From Plumapathes pennacea (Eukaryota; Cnidaria; Anthozoa; Antipatharia; Myriopathidae), in assembly GCA_964036295.1 (NCBI GenBank), contig OZ038467.1, forward strand, positions 22,324,170 through 22,388,169: a stretch of DNA of 64,000 bases, given 5' to 3'. A program made the translations under genes and the position numbers. Below the pieces are notes generated by a model. The model did no database searches and was not told the origin of the DNA. It saw only the letters and a program-made list of their open reading frames with translations. How positions within the stretch are numbered: position 1 is the stretch's first letter; every line of letters starts with the position of its first letter. Positions 46,001 through 53,650 of this stretch are shown piece by piece.

Positions 46001-46209
46001 TGGCGCTCCAGACACGAAAGTCGAGTGAGCAGCGGGTTGGGGTGGAACTCACCTCCATCGGTCACACCAACTACCCTGCCGAGTTCCAGGATAACGAGGT
46101 CTTGGTTACTCCACGACTTCCTCGTGCTGCGGGTCGGAGATCTGTATCCCCATTAATTGATCGACAGATGAAGAGAGTGGAGTCCGCTGCGTCTACACGT
46201 TGCTTTTAA
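23764..46209 (+). CDS. PKHD1L1-like: Giant PKHD1L1-like / cadherin / cohesin-dockerin-like membrane protein gene (multi-exon, broken frames)
   Basis: Exons: 23764-24056, 24377-25048, 25316-~25500, ~25632, 25970-26147, 26594-26845, 27521-27706, 28613-28910, 29232-29390, 29825-30032, 30203-30493, 30831-31071, 31384-31610, 32020-32248, 32319-32710, 36463-36666, 36988-37625, 37925-38512, 38797-38905, 39330-39594, 40054-~40300, 40681-40811, 41432-41741, 42007-42689, 43106-44482, 44908-46209. Most adjacent splice phases agree. Order of domains: beta-helix, G8, C-terminal fibrocystin-L region, Ig-like repeats, cadherins, BIG2/cohesin-like, dockerin-like, transmembrane helix, short tail. The N-terminus is not in a collinear position; the IPT exons at 11.7-14.6 kb may be its 5' part. 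A role in cell-surface adhesion is inferred. Frameshifts and a few stops mean it is either a pseudogene or carries consensus errors. Confidence 0.75.
25316..25842 (+). pseudogene. PKHD1L1-like: Exons after the beta-helix, damaged (copy 2)
   Basis: From 25316 the frame continues in phase with GIPEGSIVPWNRNLPSKHC and SVCDASVQFRRMEWNQ, then a TAA at 25465-25467. The same frame after the stop still reads PGSLRYKDALLSTES, so this looks like one nonsense change. The next exon starts at 25632 (FYEFGEQNHIWITHPF) but has lost about 144 bp that copy 1 keeps (which encode NGDWFFKNFTKEFTYIVTGK). The gene cannot make an uninterrupted chain through here as it stands. Confidence 0.7.
25970..27706 (+). CDS. 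PKHD1L1-like: Second G8 domain, three exons
   Basis: Exons 25970-26147, 26594-26845 and 27521-27706 join in phase, and all three are open. They begin with a proline-rich lead, then LTWSDPEAWYG and GSDVMIKEG, the start of a G8 domain, followed by DLPKMRQLIIYGTLEL, SATYIIVGDQGNLIIG, NVEIHGVNRSVYWTRL and the closing WNPGEEVVIATT. G8 is an all-beta extracellular domain named for its conserved glycines and found in PKHD1, PKHD1L1, TMEM2 and CEMIP. In copy 1 the first of these exons has a stop. Confidence 0.9.
26961..27085. repeat. Imperfect hairpin in G8 intron (copy 2)
   Basis: Inverted arms around GAGCGCCGCGCGAG: TTTTTCAAAGACCACA pairs with TGTGGTCTTTGAAAAA, and GTGCAATTT near 26961 with AAATTGCAC near 27085. 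Copy 1 (about 9050-9145) retains only the left arm. This is probably a foldback MITE relic. Confidence 0.75.
27707..28612. other. Intron with R1 inverted copy and duplication break
   Basis: R1 in reverse orientation lies at about 28018-28265. The duplicated block ends near 28438. Just after it, 28441-28492 reads DTSRVIVQHSVVADCKTG before a good donor (GTACGT). It may be a beta-helix exon, but its phase does not fit the next exon, so it is not called as coding. Confidence 0.5.
28613..32710 (+). CDS. PKHD1L1-like: Fibrocystin-L C-terminal region, nine exons
   Basis: Exons 28613-28910, 29232-29390, 29825-30032, 30203-30493, 30831-31071, 31384-31610, 32020-32248 and 32319-32710, joined in phase (eight clear; a ninth may be missing at the start). 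Diagnostic stretches: NPSDCVDMDCDGNKHVLFKD, VRRLSPVALSAEGF, DQGWCHGYTCEERLS, RLRLRLLNSDPS, NLVENLAGLLQIDKSRIRIV. These closely follow the known order in vertebrate PKHD1L1. Lesions: one extra T in the T7 run at about 29978-29984, and TGG to TGA at 32653-32655 inside an otherwise continuous frame. The acceptor at 32019/32022 is a tandem CAGCAG. Confidence 0.88.
29004..29205 (+). mobile_element. TTAA-flanked MITE family M1
   Basis: TTAACCCTTTTATTCCCAAG at the left and GGGAATGAAAAGGTTAA at the right, about 200 bp, in an intron of the giant gene. Confidence 0.8.
31105..31313 (+). mobile_element. TTAA-flanked MITE family M1
   Basis: Best-preserved copy: AGTTAACCCTTTCACTCCC at the left, GGAGTGAAAGGGTTAAG at the right. 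Intronic. Confidence 0.8.
31626..31685. repeat. (AATC)n / (AATA) short tandem repeat
   Basis: Runs of AATCAATCAATC and AATAAATCAAT directly after the donor of the 31384-31610 exon. Confidence 0.85.
33001..33557 (-). pseudogene. Truncated class A GPCR nested in intron
   Basis: Read on the minus strand from an ATG at 33557, just after an acceptor-like TTTCAG. TM1 includes VTMNVLGNSLVIVVIL (the GN motif), TM2 MKTPINYLLLNLAAADL, then a frame break at about 33396-33406 where a 5-base unit is tandemly repeated. The chain resumes in ECL1 with the conserved cysteine (GNVLCKTISRGN), then TM3 ending FERYHAIMKPL (the E/D-R-Y position is ERY), TM4 with VCWTIAVGF, and ECL2 with RQHC. A stop falls in TM5, so TM5-7 are missing. 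Ligand class is unknown. It lies antisense within the largest intron of the giant gene. Confidence 0.8.
33568..35559. other. Large intron, no gene supported
   Basis: Several minus-strand frames of about 110-130 codons exist, but their composition gives no recognisable domain. AT-rich sequence dominates after 34970. It may hold an upstream exon of the nested GPCR, but none can be identified. Confidence 0.5.
35560..35760. mobile_element. Foldback element, ~200 bp
   Basis: Inverted arms: GTGTAATATAGCCTCATCTA pairs with TAGATGAGGCTATATTACAC, and AAGTTGGGAGAACACTCGAG with its complement, around a short GC-rich centre. A third partial copy of the end sequence (GCGTGTAATATACTCTCAT) follows near 35792. 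It is a MITE-like relic; no clear target duplication was found. Confidence 0.75.
35761..36289. other. Intron sequence, nothing recognised
   Basis: AT-rich intronic DNA with a partial repeat of the foldback end near 35792-35870. No coding signal. Confidence 0.5.
36290..36420 (-). mobile_element. MITE family M1, reverse orientation, partial
   Basis: Contains GGGAGAACTTGGCTTTTGAT and GAGAATCTGTATTTTGAGC, the reverse complement of the family. It is the most diverged copy in the window. Confidence 0.65.
36463..37625 (+). CDS. Ig-like repeats linking PKHD1L1 region to cadherins
   Basis: Exons 36463-36666 and 36988-37625 join in phase to 32710 on the left and to the cadherin exon at 37925 on the right. 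At least three similar units were seen, each with a Q-P-x-V-E-x-R-D strand (FGTQPVVELRDVGTR; EFQPVLEIRDIATN) and a later FTNISFSD or FTDLLI strand; the preceding exon has one more (FEQQPRVEVRDAADG). The same kind of unit closes vertebrate PKHD1L1, so this is an extended version. Multiple N-x-S/T sites suggest glycosylation outside the cell. Both exons are open throughout. Confidence 0.8.
37645..37775. repeat. (TCA)n microsatellite
   Basis: ATCATC-type trinucleotide repeats in the intron after the 37625 donor. The aspartate-rich minus-strand frame and serine-rich plus-strand frame across it are artefacts. Confidence 0.9.
37925..42689 (+). CDS. About seven cadherin repeats, multi-exon
   Basis: Exons 37925-38512, 38797-38905, 39330-39594, 40054-~40300, 40681-40811, 41432-41741 and 42007-42689. 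Cadherin calcium-binding signatures recur: DINDNSPAF, VDVNDNTPQF, NDNKPEF, IEENVP, NATDRDFGSQG, DATDGDFGADG and LDYE/LDLE motifs. Cadherin repeats are calcium-stabilised adhesion domains. Frame breaks: about 38147 (one base missing), about 39432, about 40757 (one extra), 41626-41635 (a repeated TATT) and about 42656. No donor is evident at 40300. Between breaks the reading is clean, and the flanking splice sites are intact elsewhere. Confidence 0.85.
38513..38796. other. Intron, nothing recognised
   Basis: No coding signal; the minus-strand frame here is a shadow. Confidence 0.6.
39595..40053. other. Intron with C-rich tract
   Basis: A CCTCCCCCCCCACCCC-type tract lies near 39692. Nothing else recognised. 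Confidence 0.6.
40959..41389. mobile_element. MITE in cadherin intron, ~430 bp
   Basis: Inverted ends AGTGAAACCTCTCTTAGGCG and CTTACGGGAGGTTTCACT, with internal repeats of GCGACCAC. A related fragment (GGAACCTCCGTAAATGACC) lies just upstream at about 40880. The type is probably Harbinger-like, from the end sequence; the target duplication is unclear. Confidence 0.65.
43106..44482 (+). CDS. BIG2/cohesin-like region and first dockerin-like loop
   Basis: Joined in phase to the previous exon's alternate frame (LLYENG then TTEKRPRHDPR). The first part has bacterial-Ig-2-like sequence: ALEVWASLYPAV, IASVDNNTGCVILLKDYHDV. The next part has a cohesin-like pattern: KVEIPLRVNAGAARLLAFDV, TISYDANKALFLGV, then in a shifted frame (break at about 44138) IGRISTLAFKAQQRGVIGLQ. 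It ends with GDVNMDCVFDVMDAGYTLLY, resembling the first calcium loop of a type I dockerin. Combined BIG2 and cohesin-like domains have been described, as I recall, in the TMEM132 family, but the dockerin-like part is not part of that. The domain calls are from motif patterns only. Confidence 0.6.
44483..44907. other. Intron, nothing recognised
   Basis: Short intron between the two halves of the dockerin-like motif; GTAAGT donor and TCTACAG acceptor. Phase 0. Confidence 0.7.
44908..46209 (+). CDS. Last exon: second dockerin-like loop, ectodomain, TM helix, tail
   Basis: Open for 433 codons to TAA at 46207-46209. It starts MDFNVNGFVDRNDAFLLSRA, the second calcium-loop-like repeat, 12-residue spaced with D/N at the expected positions. 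Next comes about 290 residues of extracellular beta-rich sequence with N-glycosylation sites, and then a single transmembrane helix (PLAAVVSVCVVAAIIAFALV, followed by LYFICRKR). A basic cytoplasmic tail of about 90 residues follows (RKSSEQRVGVE; RRSVSPLIDRQMKRVES). The type I topology follows from the helix and the stop-transfer basic residues. This exon has no lesion. Confidence 0.85.
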   Translation, partial: KQTMDFNVNGFVDRNDAFLLSRATFDMVRFTEPLQVILPDHTNQSTECAFKIHMKLTLKNGDPASEESTQVFFEMASNNPLLYEKLKNTELEGGAEMVAWYDSQNELFGGIFEVKLGLDGRVAVASKNSHLQILNLGLSMIQVTHNPPLPASFVSPLFSFSRDPEFNATLDVPLTANSRLLPKEHSPQLHINMTEPTSNCLDPWIAKNVRLTFENDFSAVKGNEKIFTASLVDDLTRRITHTKIENVRLLPGSILAYFDVLARQSHIENVLGSIWDLVRSGYTLNAAVMNFKVRKLMQVDNADYYGPEGTPGPEEKEVTSFPLAAVVSVCVVAAIIAFALVLYFICRKRVFRTKRGFRVERFSRVALQTRKSSEQRVGVELTSIGHTNYPAEFQDNEVLVTPRLPRAAGRRSVSPLIDRQMKRVESAASTRCF

Positions 46210-46285
46210 AATTTGACCATGCATTTATCTGTACAACGTCCGCCAGCTGCATTCAAACTAACGCAGTAAATACAAGGATTTTTAC

Positions 46286-46291
46286 AATAAA
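46286..46291 (+). promoter_or_regulatory. Poly(A) signal AATAAA
   Basis: First canonical hexamer after the stop codon at 46209, about 80 nt downstream. It probably serves the giant gene. No transcript evidence. Confidence 0.5.
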
Positions 46292-46799
46292 ATATTCGTG
46301 CAGGTTCGGATAAACAAAATTACGCTGCGTCTCAGGTTTCCATAGAAGCGTGGACGGAGGGAAGTTTGACTCCCGACTTGAAAGAAAAGAGGATTAAATC
46401 CGGTCGCGCTACTCCATCCAGTTCCTCACCATTGCCATCGCCTATGGAAACCGTCGTCAGATTCCCAGGAACGTTTCCTGAAAGTTTCATGCGATGCTGG
46501 GATTAGCCCATAAAATGAGCGTTTACCGAAAAAAATGCAAAGGCATATGTCCATGCTTTTTTCAACTGTTAGTCTCACACAGACAATATAGACTTACAAT
46601 GCGTTCTATTGGCAAGACAATATTGAATAACCTTCTTTTCCTTTATAGACATGTGAGAGTTTGAACAACGGCAGCTTTAGGGGATTGAGTCCATCGAATG
46701 AAATACCAGATAAATGGGCCTGAGAGGATTGTAAATGGATCGGAACCTCAACAAACTTCAGCAGTGCCTTTGGAAATACAAGTCGCGGAACCATGTCTT

Positions 46800-46985
46800 T
46801 GGCATGTATGTATGTACAACTATGTTTGTATATATTTATTGTCAGTACGTGTATATATGCCGTATGACACGGTATATGGGATGCCAGTACCATGTATGCA
46901 TGTATGCACTATGTATGTATGTATGTATGTATGTATGTTATTGCTATAATATACATATATATGTATGTTTGTATGTATGTATGCT
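46800..46985. repeat. (ATGT)n-rich microsatellite
   Basis: Degenerate TATG/TATGTATG runs, pure at about 46906-46940. Long frames reading MYVCMYVC across it are artefacts. Confidence 0.9.
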
Positions 46986-47645
46986 TTACGTTATATTATT
47001 TATTGCTGGTGTTTGTTTTAGCGCATATCACGTGTGTCTTGTGGGAGCTGTGGTTTTGTGTGCTCAAAGTTTTGCACTTTCCGATATTGTTTTTAATTTT
47101 GTCGTGAACACAATCTCATAACCAGTAGGTTTACCTTTTACCAGTGTAAATTAGAATAAAGCTTGCTGTACAAATAAAGCTGCAGACAGATGGCACTACA
47201 ACAACAAAAAGCTCCTGCAACGCAAATTTACCGGCTCGTGACCAGAGCGAAAGTTTGTCAAAGCTGTACTATCACTACAGACATTTGGGACATTCGGACT
47301 GGAGAGAGAAGCATAGAAACAACATATTGATGGCCTCACAGCGGTAATTTGACAGGCAGTCGTTCAACCAGCCACGTTATGATTAAAATGATGCTGAAGT
47401 TCTGAAACCACACAATCTGCTTCACTTCGTTAATTATTAAATGACTGAACTCAGGAGACTAGAGAAAGAAACATGGATGCCGCGTGAACTACATCTCGCC
47501 ATTATGGGCTAGCATGGGAATAGAGCGAAGCAAGAACATGTTTCAAGGTACAATGTTTTAATTACTTAACGCTGTTCAGTGCGGAAACGGCTTTCGCGTT
47601 GTAGGTTAAAATCCCGAAGCTATTTGTTTTGGCACAAGCCATCTG

Positions 47646-48021
47646 CCTTCCCGGGGGGGGGGGGGGGGGGGTACTCAAAGGACTTTTGTATGGGGAGGCT
47701 CCGCCCGGACTGTCAACCCCTTACCCTTTAAAATACCATCCTGGGGGCAAAATCGGGACCCTTTTATATACCTTTGATGCGTCCGGCAGACGATTCCACG
47801 GTGGGATGATTCTCTCTTTTAACAAGGCGGAGTTTCCGGTCTTCCGCCTTTTTTTTCCCCCGGTTTTTCCTGGCGTTTTTCGTACCCCTTTAAAATACCT
47901 AAAAAACGTCATTTTCCTATACCCTTTTTTTATACCTCGATCGTAAAAATACACCCCTTTCAGGCGGAGCCTCCCCGTATAGCCGATCATAGGGAGTACC
48001 CCCCCCCCCCCCCCCCCCCCC
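47646..48021. mobile_element. Foldback element with poly-G / poly-C ends
   Basis: Left end is a G tract followed by GTACTCAAAGGAC and GGGGAGGCTCCGCC. Right end is GGCGGAGCCTCCCC and GGGAGTACC followed by a C tract. So the termini, including the homopolymers, are inverted repeats, about 375 bp in all. The interior has ATACC-rich sequence repeated in both directions (CCTTTAAAATACC). No target duplication is certain. Confidence 0.75.
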
Positions 48022-49729
48022 GGGCTGCCATCACAAGCTTGCATCAATTAAAGATCGCTTTGTAGTTTCTGTCAAACGAAACTCTACAGCTCGAGAAAAC
48101 TATTCAGTTTAATATTATCTTTTTATTTCTTCCTTAGCCACCATCTTTCTTTTTATTTGTCTTTTCCGTTTTACTATGTCTCCCTCCCTATTAGGCTATT
48201 GATTGTAAAAAAGTAAACTTTTTATATTTCAAAATTGTTACTATTGGAAAAGCTCCGTGTGTCTCCCTCTTCCTCGTTTCTCATTCCTCTTTTCTTAGAG
48301 GCGCGGACGCACGTTCTAGCCAGCGGTCTTGGAGAGCACGCGCAATGCGACTCCAGTTAAATCGCTTCTGATAAAATGTTGACAACGTGGGGCATGATTT
48401 AGGCGAAACGAGCAGGATTCTGAGTAAGAAATGGTACAAAGTCAACTCCTTAACCCCAGAGTGTATAAATAATACGTGTTTCATCTCCTGTAGGTATTCG
48501 AAGGAAGAGTGGAAGGAGATGTTTGGAATATGATTGTGAATTGGCTCCCACTGAAGGTGAGTGTTGTATTTGAAGTCATTACTAAAGCAAGCGATTCATT
48601 TCTCGCTGGAGTTCAGCATGCTTGTTAAAACGTTGACTTAGCAATACCTCATCACGCCACTTGAAATGTCAAACGTTTTGCATTTAATATATATTATCGA
48701 TGCGTTTGTACACCAAGTTCTTTGACCGTCTTGCCAATTAATTTTGGAGAATTTTGTTATGATCGAGTACATACGAATTCAGAAATATATTTGGAAGAAG
48801 AACCGCTGCAAGCGCTGCTAACAATAAATGTAGATTTCCAGACGGATACCATTTTTAAAGGTTGTTGATTTTTTCGTTAAATATTGTCATAACTAGCTAA
48901 CGAGGGACAATTTTGAACAACAAACAGTATTATAAATTATGTGTTACAAGTCATAATCTCAGAGAGTTAGACAGTAATCTAAAGTAATACATCTGATATC
49001 TCGGTATATAAAATAGAAATGGTCAGAGCTTAGTCTGCATTTAATATTTTCTTGTTGTGATCACTAAACATTCAGTGTGTCATTAATAATTTAAAAACCT
49101 GCTGGTCGAACAGGTTAAGAAAAGTTTGCTGTAAATCAGAATTTGTGTACCAGACATCATGATCTCACTATGCACACATGCCAATCATGTTCATTGATAT
49201 TAAATATACTTCAACATTTATATAATTATGTATGAGTGAAGCTCAGACTCCTGGCCTGAATCAGCCCCATATTTTAGTGTTGCGATGTCGAAATTTAACA
49301 GTTTGTTTTGTTTTTGCATCAGATGGCCTGAATGGTATACATTCAGCTGTGGGTTCGAAAGTAGAAGGTATAGAGGAATTGATAAAGCACACAAAATTTA
49401 CAAGACAAGAGCTTCAGAAAATGTACAGAGGGTTCAAGAACGTAAGTCCATTTCTTGTCTTTTACTTAATACAGTACAATACAAAAGCCTTTATTTAAAA
49501 ACATGACACGTCTAAACGCAGTACAGGTGCTGGTGTGGTTATGTAAGATAGTATTCACAAATTATTTTGTGCTGTCGTGTGCTGATTTTGTCTTTTCTAT
49601 CGCTTTCAAGTAAATATTATACTGTAGATTCTCCTGACTATAATAAAGAAGTTGAATAAATTACAGTATTGTGTACAAATTGACACAGGGTATTGCTAGT
49701 TGACAACACTTATTTGTCATCTGAGTCTT

Positions 49730-49960
49730 CCCTGGTGAAAATCCTTGCAGGGATCCTGGCAAGGATCCTTAAGGATCCTGGGTCAGGATCCTCAAGGATC
49801 CTTAAGGATCCTGTGACAGGATCCTTAAGGATCCTTGAGGATCCTTGCAGGATCCTTGTAGGATCCTTGTAAATTTCCTTGCAAGATCCTGGCAAATTTC
49901 CTTGCAGGATCTTGGCAAATTTCCTTGTAGGATCCTGGCAAATTTCCTTGCAGGATTTTT
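49730..49960. repeat. GGATCC-rich palindromic array
   Basis: About 230 bp in a KChIP intron, made of GGATCCTT, AAGGATCC, CAGGATCC and AAATTTCCTTGC segments. GGATCC or a near match occurs about 15 times, many separated by 8-12 bases. The unit is itself palindromic. Confidence 0.85.
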
Positions 49961-50809
49961 GTGCATGCCTTACATAAATCATTTCAATTTTCTGATGTAT
50001 CACACAAGTCATACATTGTAGGCCTGCACCCTTTGAATTCAAATTTTCACCTGCATGTATTCAATTCACAATATTGTTGTAATTCTGCACTGTATTTATA
50101 TGTATACGTAAAAAATGTGACCGGATATTTGGTATAGTAAACGTGAGTAAATTTTGAAAGTCTTAGACAACAACCTCAATAAATTAAGAGAAAAGACATG
50201 AATGGTAAAGTAAAAGACACAGACAGTTACATTAGCACTAAAGCAGTGCTGTTGTCTTTAATATTTGCCAAGCAGATAAAGTAATGGTATCAAGTCCAAG
50301 TGTTGCTGGTCACATATTGTATATGTTACATACAATATGGTCATTCAACTACTAGTGAAGCCAAGATTAAATGACATGTCCCTAAAATTTGTGCTATTTA
50401 TGTTAACTTATAACAATATTTTGTACTAACTGGAACAATTAAGTCAAGAAAATTCCTGTGGTGTAATTTCTAAATGTACATTCTTGGCTTATGAACTGGG
50501 TGAATGGTACTGCTTGACATTTATATAAAATAATTATTCTAATGAAAGGCTTTTTTTATTTATAGGAATGCATATCTGGAAGAGTGGACAGGGACATATT
50601 TAAGAAGATTTATGCACAGTTCTTTCCTTATGGAGGTGAGCAGGGCATCAAATGTAGCATGGTGTTTACTTCACTGGAAATGTAATTTTTAATTGTCTTT
50701 AATTAGGAATTTCCTGAGATGCCTTCAGTTGTTAAAAGTTCTGTTGGACCAGAATGGTTTTGAAACATTCTTATTGCATCCAGGGCTGTAGCTAGAAATT
50801 TTTGTCTGT

Positions 50810-50832
50810 AGGGGGGGGGGGGGGGGGGGGGA
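50810..50832. repeat. Poly-G tract in KChIP intron
   Basis: A G run of about 21 following TTTTTGTCTGTA. Low information; polymorphic length expected. Confidence 0.85.
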
Positions 50833-52140
50833 ACCCTGAAACACCACTGTCTCCTGATTCCTAAAAAAATTTGCCTTTTCCCGAAAATGTGTTTGTTACA
50901 GGCTGTACCGGTCATTTTATTTTCACCAAGTGCACCAATATTTTAAACTTTCAATGTCTTCTGTAGTTGTTATGATGTCTCATCTGTCATCCTTATATTA
51001 ATTTTATGTTCTCATATTCCTGCCAAACTATTCTGCATCACTGTGTACTTCTTTTCTTTGTTGATCTATTTGAAGTAATACAGTATCCTGATAAAAAAAA
51101 CAATATACTGCATGTGTGCCATAACCTTCAATACTGATTATAATCAGAGCAAGTATAGTTTCATGTTGCCATGCTGTGTCTTATTTAACACTGACTTCCA
51201 TTGCAGACTCAAGCCATTATGCAGACTTGTTGTTTAATGTTTTTGATGGCGATAAGGAATGGCAGTATTTCCTTTGAGGTAAGGTGAACAGGATTTAATG
51301 ATCTCTTAAATGAGTGTTTCACACAATATCTAAGTTATAAAACTGTATTCGTTCATGAGTTAGTACAGCACACTTCATGAATATTTTGTGTAATGTAGTA
51401 CTTGGCTGTATAAATAATTGAATCTAAACTAGTGCCTGTTGACCATTAAAATGTTATTTTATGCACCACAGGACTTTGTGTGCTCTTTGTCAGTTATCAC
51501 TTCATGGCAGCGCTGAAGACAAGATGAAGTGGGCATTCCAACTGTACAACTTGAATGGAGATGGAGTCATCACTAGGGAGGTACACTATTTCCCTCAGTC
51601 TACAGTAGAATAATTCTGTCACCGTTCTTAGCAGGATCCCGAACAATTAAGGTTCTGGAGGGATTTTAGTGCACCAAATATAACATTCCATGGCAATGAC
51701 TAGGTAGATATCAAACTCGGAATGTATATTACAGCAAGTGTCAAATTTGTTGATATACATTAGTTTATCGTTTTATGACCTTTAAAACTTTGACCTCGTA
51801 CCAAAAAGTTCATGTACTGTTTTACACAACCTGAGGTGTAAAAAGCCAAGCCATTTTGGGCGGAGCCTCCCAGTATAGTCTAACTCACTGTAGTGTGCCT
51901 CCCCCATCTGTGAAGTTTGGCTTTTCATCAAAGCAGAGGGGATTGTAGGTGAGGAACTGATGGAACAACTTACTCTGATTGCTTGTAGGAGCTGGCTACT
52001 GTTGTGCATTCGGTGCACTGCATGATGGGAATGGCTCTTGTTTCAGATGATGAAGCATCGGTTCAGACAAAAGTGCAAAGACTTTTCACGGTAATTATAA
52101 TAATGTTTATTAAAACTCAGTGTCCACTATAGTACAGTAG

Positions 52141-52708
52141 CAGTCTTGAGTTACGATTGCGTCCCAAACCGAAGCATCCCTTCAAATTGCACGGTTTCCC
52201 ACCGGAAATGGTCGCTGAGGAAGATGTGAATGCTTTAGTGTATGACTGTGGTGCTGGCATAGATATCCTCCAACTGATATTGTTAGGATACGTGCTTATA
52301 TTAGCCCTGGTCTCTACCTATTTTGCGTTCAAGGCCCGAACCCTTCCAGAAAATTTCAACGAGGCTAGATTCATCGGCTTTGCCATGTTTGCATTCTGTC
52401 TTTTCTGGATGTGTTTCGTGCCCGCCTTTCAAGATACCAGCGGAGCCACCAAGGCTTCAGTCTACTCCCTGACTGTCGTAGCATCCGGTTTTGCAATTAT
52501 TGTAGCAATCATGTACGCACCAAAACTAAACATGATGCTATGGCATCCACAACAGAACACTACTGAAGCATTTAGGATCAGAACCATGGCAGCCATGCAC
52601 GGCGACGTTTTGACTGCAGACCATCTGAGTCCGCGTGGCTCTTTTAGTCAAGTAGAAATGCCAAAGTCTTCGGTAGAAGAAATGCCTGATCGATCATTAC
52701 ATTGTTGA
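52141..52708 (+). CDS. Terminal exon of a metabotropic-glutamate-type class C GPCR
   Basis: Open for about 185 codons after an AG at 52139-52140, ending TGA at 52706-52708. It covers extracellular loop 2, TM5 (IDILQLILLGYVLILALVST), the loop YFAFKARTLPENFNEARF (the family signature KARxxPENFNEA), TM6 (GFAMFAFCLFWMCFVPAF), TM7 and the post-TM7 block IMYAPKLNMMLWHPQQN, then a cytoplasmic tail of about 55 residues. No other exon of this receptor (Venus-flytrap, cysteine-rich, TM1-4) was found in the window, so it is a stranded 3' exon. It has no lesion. It lies where the last KChIP exon is expected. Confidence 0.88.
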
Positions 52709-53001
52709 CTCGTTTGCATAGGCTTGACTCGACACATTGAAGAAATAGTTGTGAGATAAGCCAAGCCTAATGTTGTATAAGATATAGTTGTTCTAGATAG
52801 TCATTTCATAGTAAAGCAATTTGTAGTTTTGTCGGCTGAAATACTAGTTTGCTTGATGAACATGTGATTTGCCCAAAGTGTTTCAAACTTCTGTGTGTAT
52901 AGTGACAGACTAATCGGTGATGCTGTGTTGATATATATCACGATCAAGTGACATGGAGGAAACTTTACAAATAACATGATGTTCTTGAGACTACATGGTT
53001 G

Positions 53002-53002
<1 letters not shown>

Positions 53003-53050
<48 letters not shown>
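53003..53050. repeat. (ATT)n microsatellite
   Basis: Roughly 15 nearly perfect ATT triplets downstream of the GPCR exon. Confidence 0.9.
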
Positions 53051-53650
53051 GATTGTACTTGTCCTAGCTAAGTCTGCCTCGGATACTGGAGTGTAGTTGT
53101 TTGAGCCATGTGATGTTATGTGCTGAACGTCATAACCAGTAGAATGTTCCGGCTAAAGTTTTGAATATAGCAAGGATTATAGGGATTGCGTGAGAGAACT
53201 TGCTTGAGTTATAAAGACTGTGCGGCAGAATCAGAGATTGCGTGCTGGAATCTCAGAAATTGCGCACAGTTCTTTGACAGCAAAAGGAATTGCACTCAAT
53301 ACAAAAGCGATCTGCAACAACTCTGCCAAGGAAACTGTGCATCAGGAAAGCAAATTAGATACATGTGTCTCAGGACATAAAGCTGTCTATTTGAAAGTTA
53401 AAACAACATTTTAGAATGTTGTTTTACCTGACAGGGTATGCAGGAACCACACTTTCAAACTGTTAGTACTGTAGAGTTGGTCATCAAGTAAGCTGTGTAC
53501 TGACTTGGATCACAAAAGACTTTACAACCTTTGTTTAATCCTCATGTGGCACTATTGAGATCCGTGGAACAGTGGTCTTATTTTAGGTTTTTATAATGTT
53601 TTGATAAACTTTGAAAGGATTGAATACATATGTTGACAGCCCCTAACCAG

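Larger units (their letters stand above)
46292..48493. other. Intergenic, between giant gene and KChIP-like gene
   Basis: Contains a repeat shared with the window start (about 46510-46562), an (ATGT)n tract and a G/C-tailed foldback, annotated separately. No gene supported; frames are short. Confidence 0.6.
48494..52090 (+). pseudogene. KCNIP-like: KChIP-like EF-hand calcium sensor, 3' end missing
   Basis: KChIPs are cytosolic neuronal-calcium-sensor proteins that bind Kv4 channels. Exons: 48494-48556, 49323-49441, 50566-50635, 51207-51278, 51472-51580, 51989-52090, all with GT-AG ends and matching phases. Readable blocks: FTRQELQKMYRGFKN, RVDRDIFKKIYAQFFPYG, then an EF-hand whose frame breaks at about 51253 (one extra base before NGSISFE), a second break at about 51500 before LHGSAEDKMKWAFQLY, then EF-hand NLNGDGVITRE and ELATVVHSVHCMMGMA. 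The final EF-hand exon (expected helix, then the C-terminal hydrophobic tail) was not found in the following 2 kb. The first two calcium-site types follow the family: EF1 degenerate, later ones canonical. Confidence 0.75.

Noticed and set aside
46735-47121. Plus-strand frames near the (ATGT)n tract
   Set aside because: Low-complexity MYVCMYVC-type translation with no domain.
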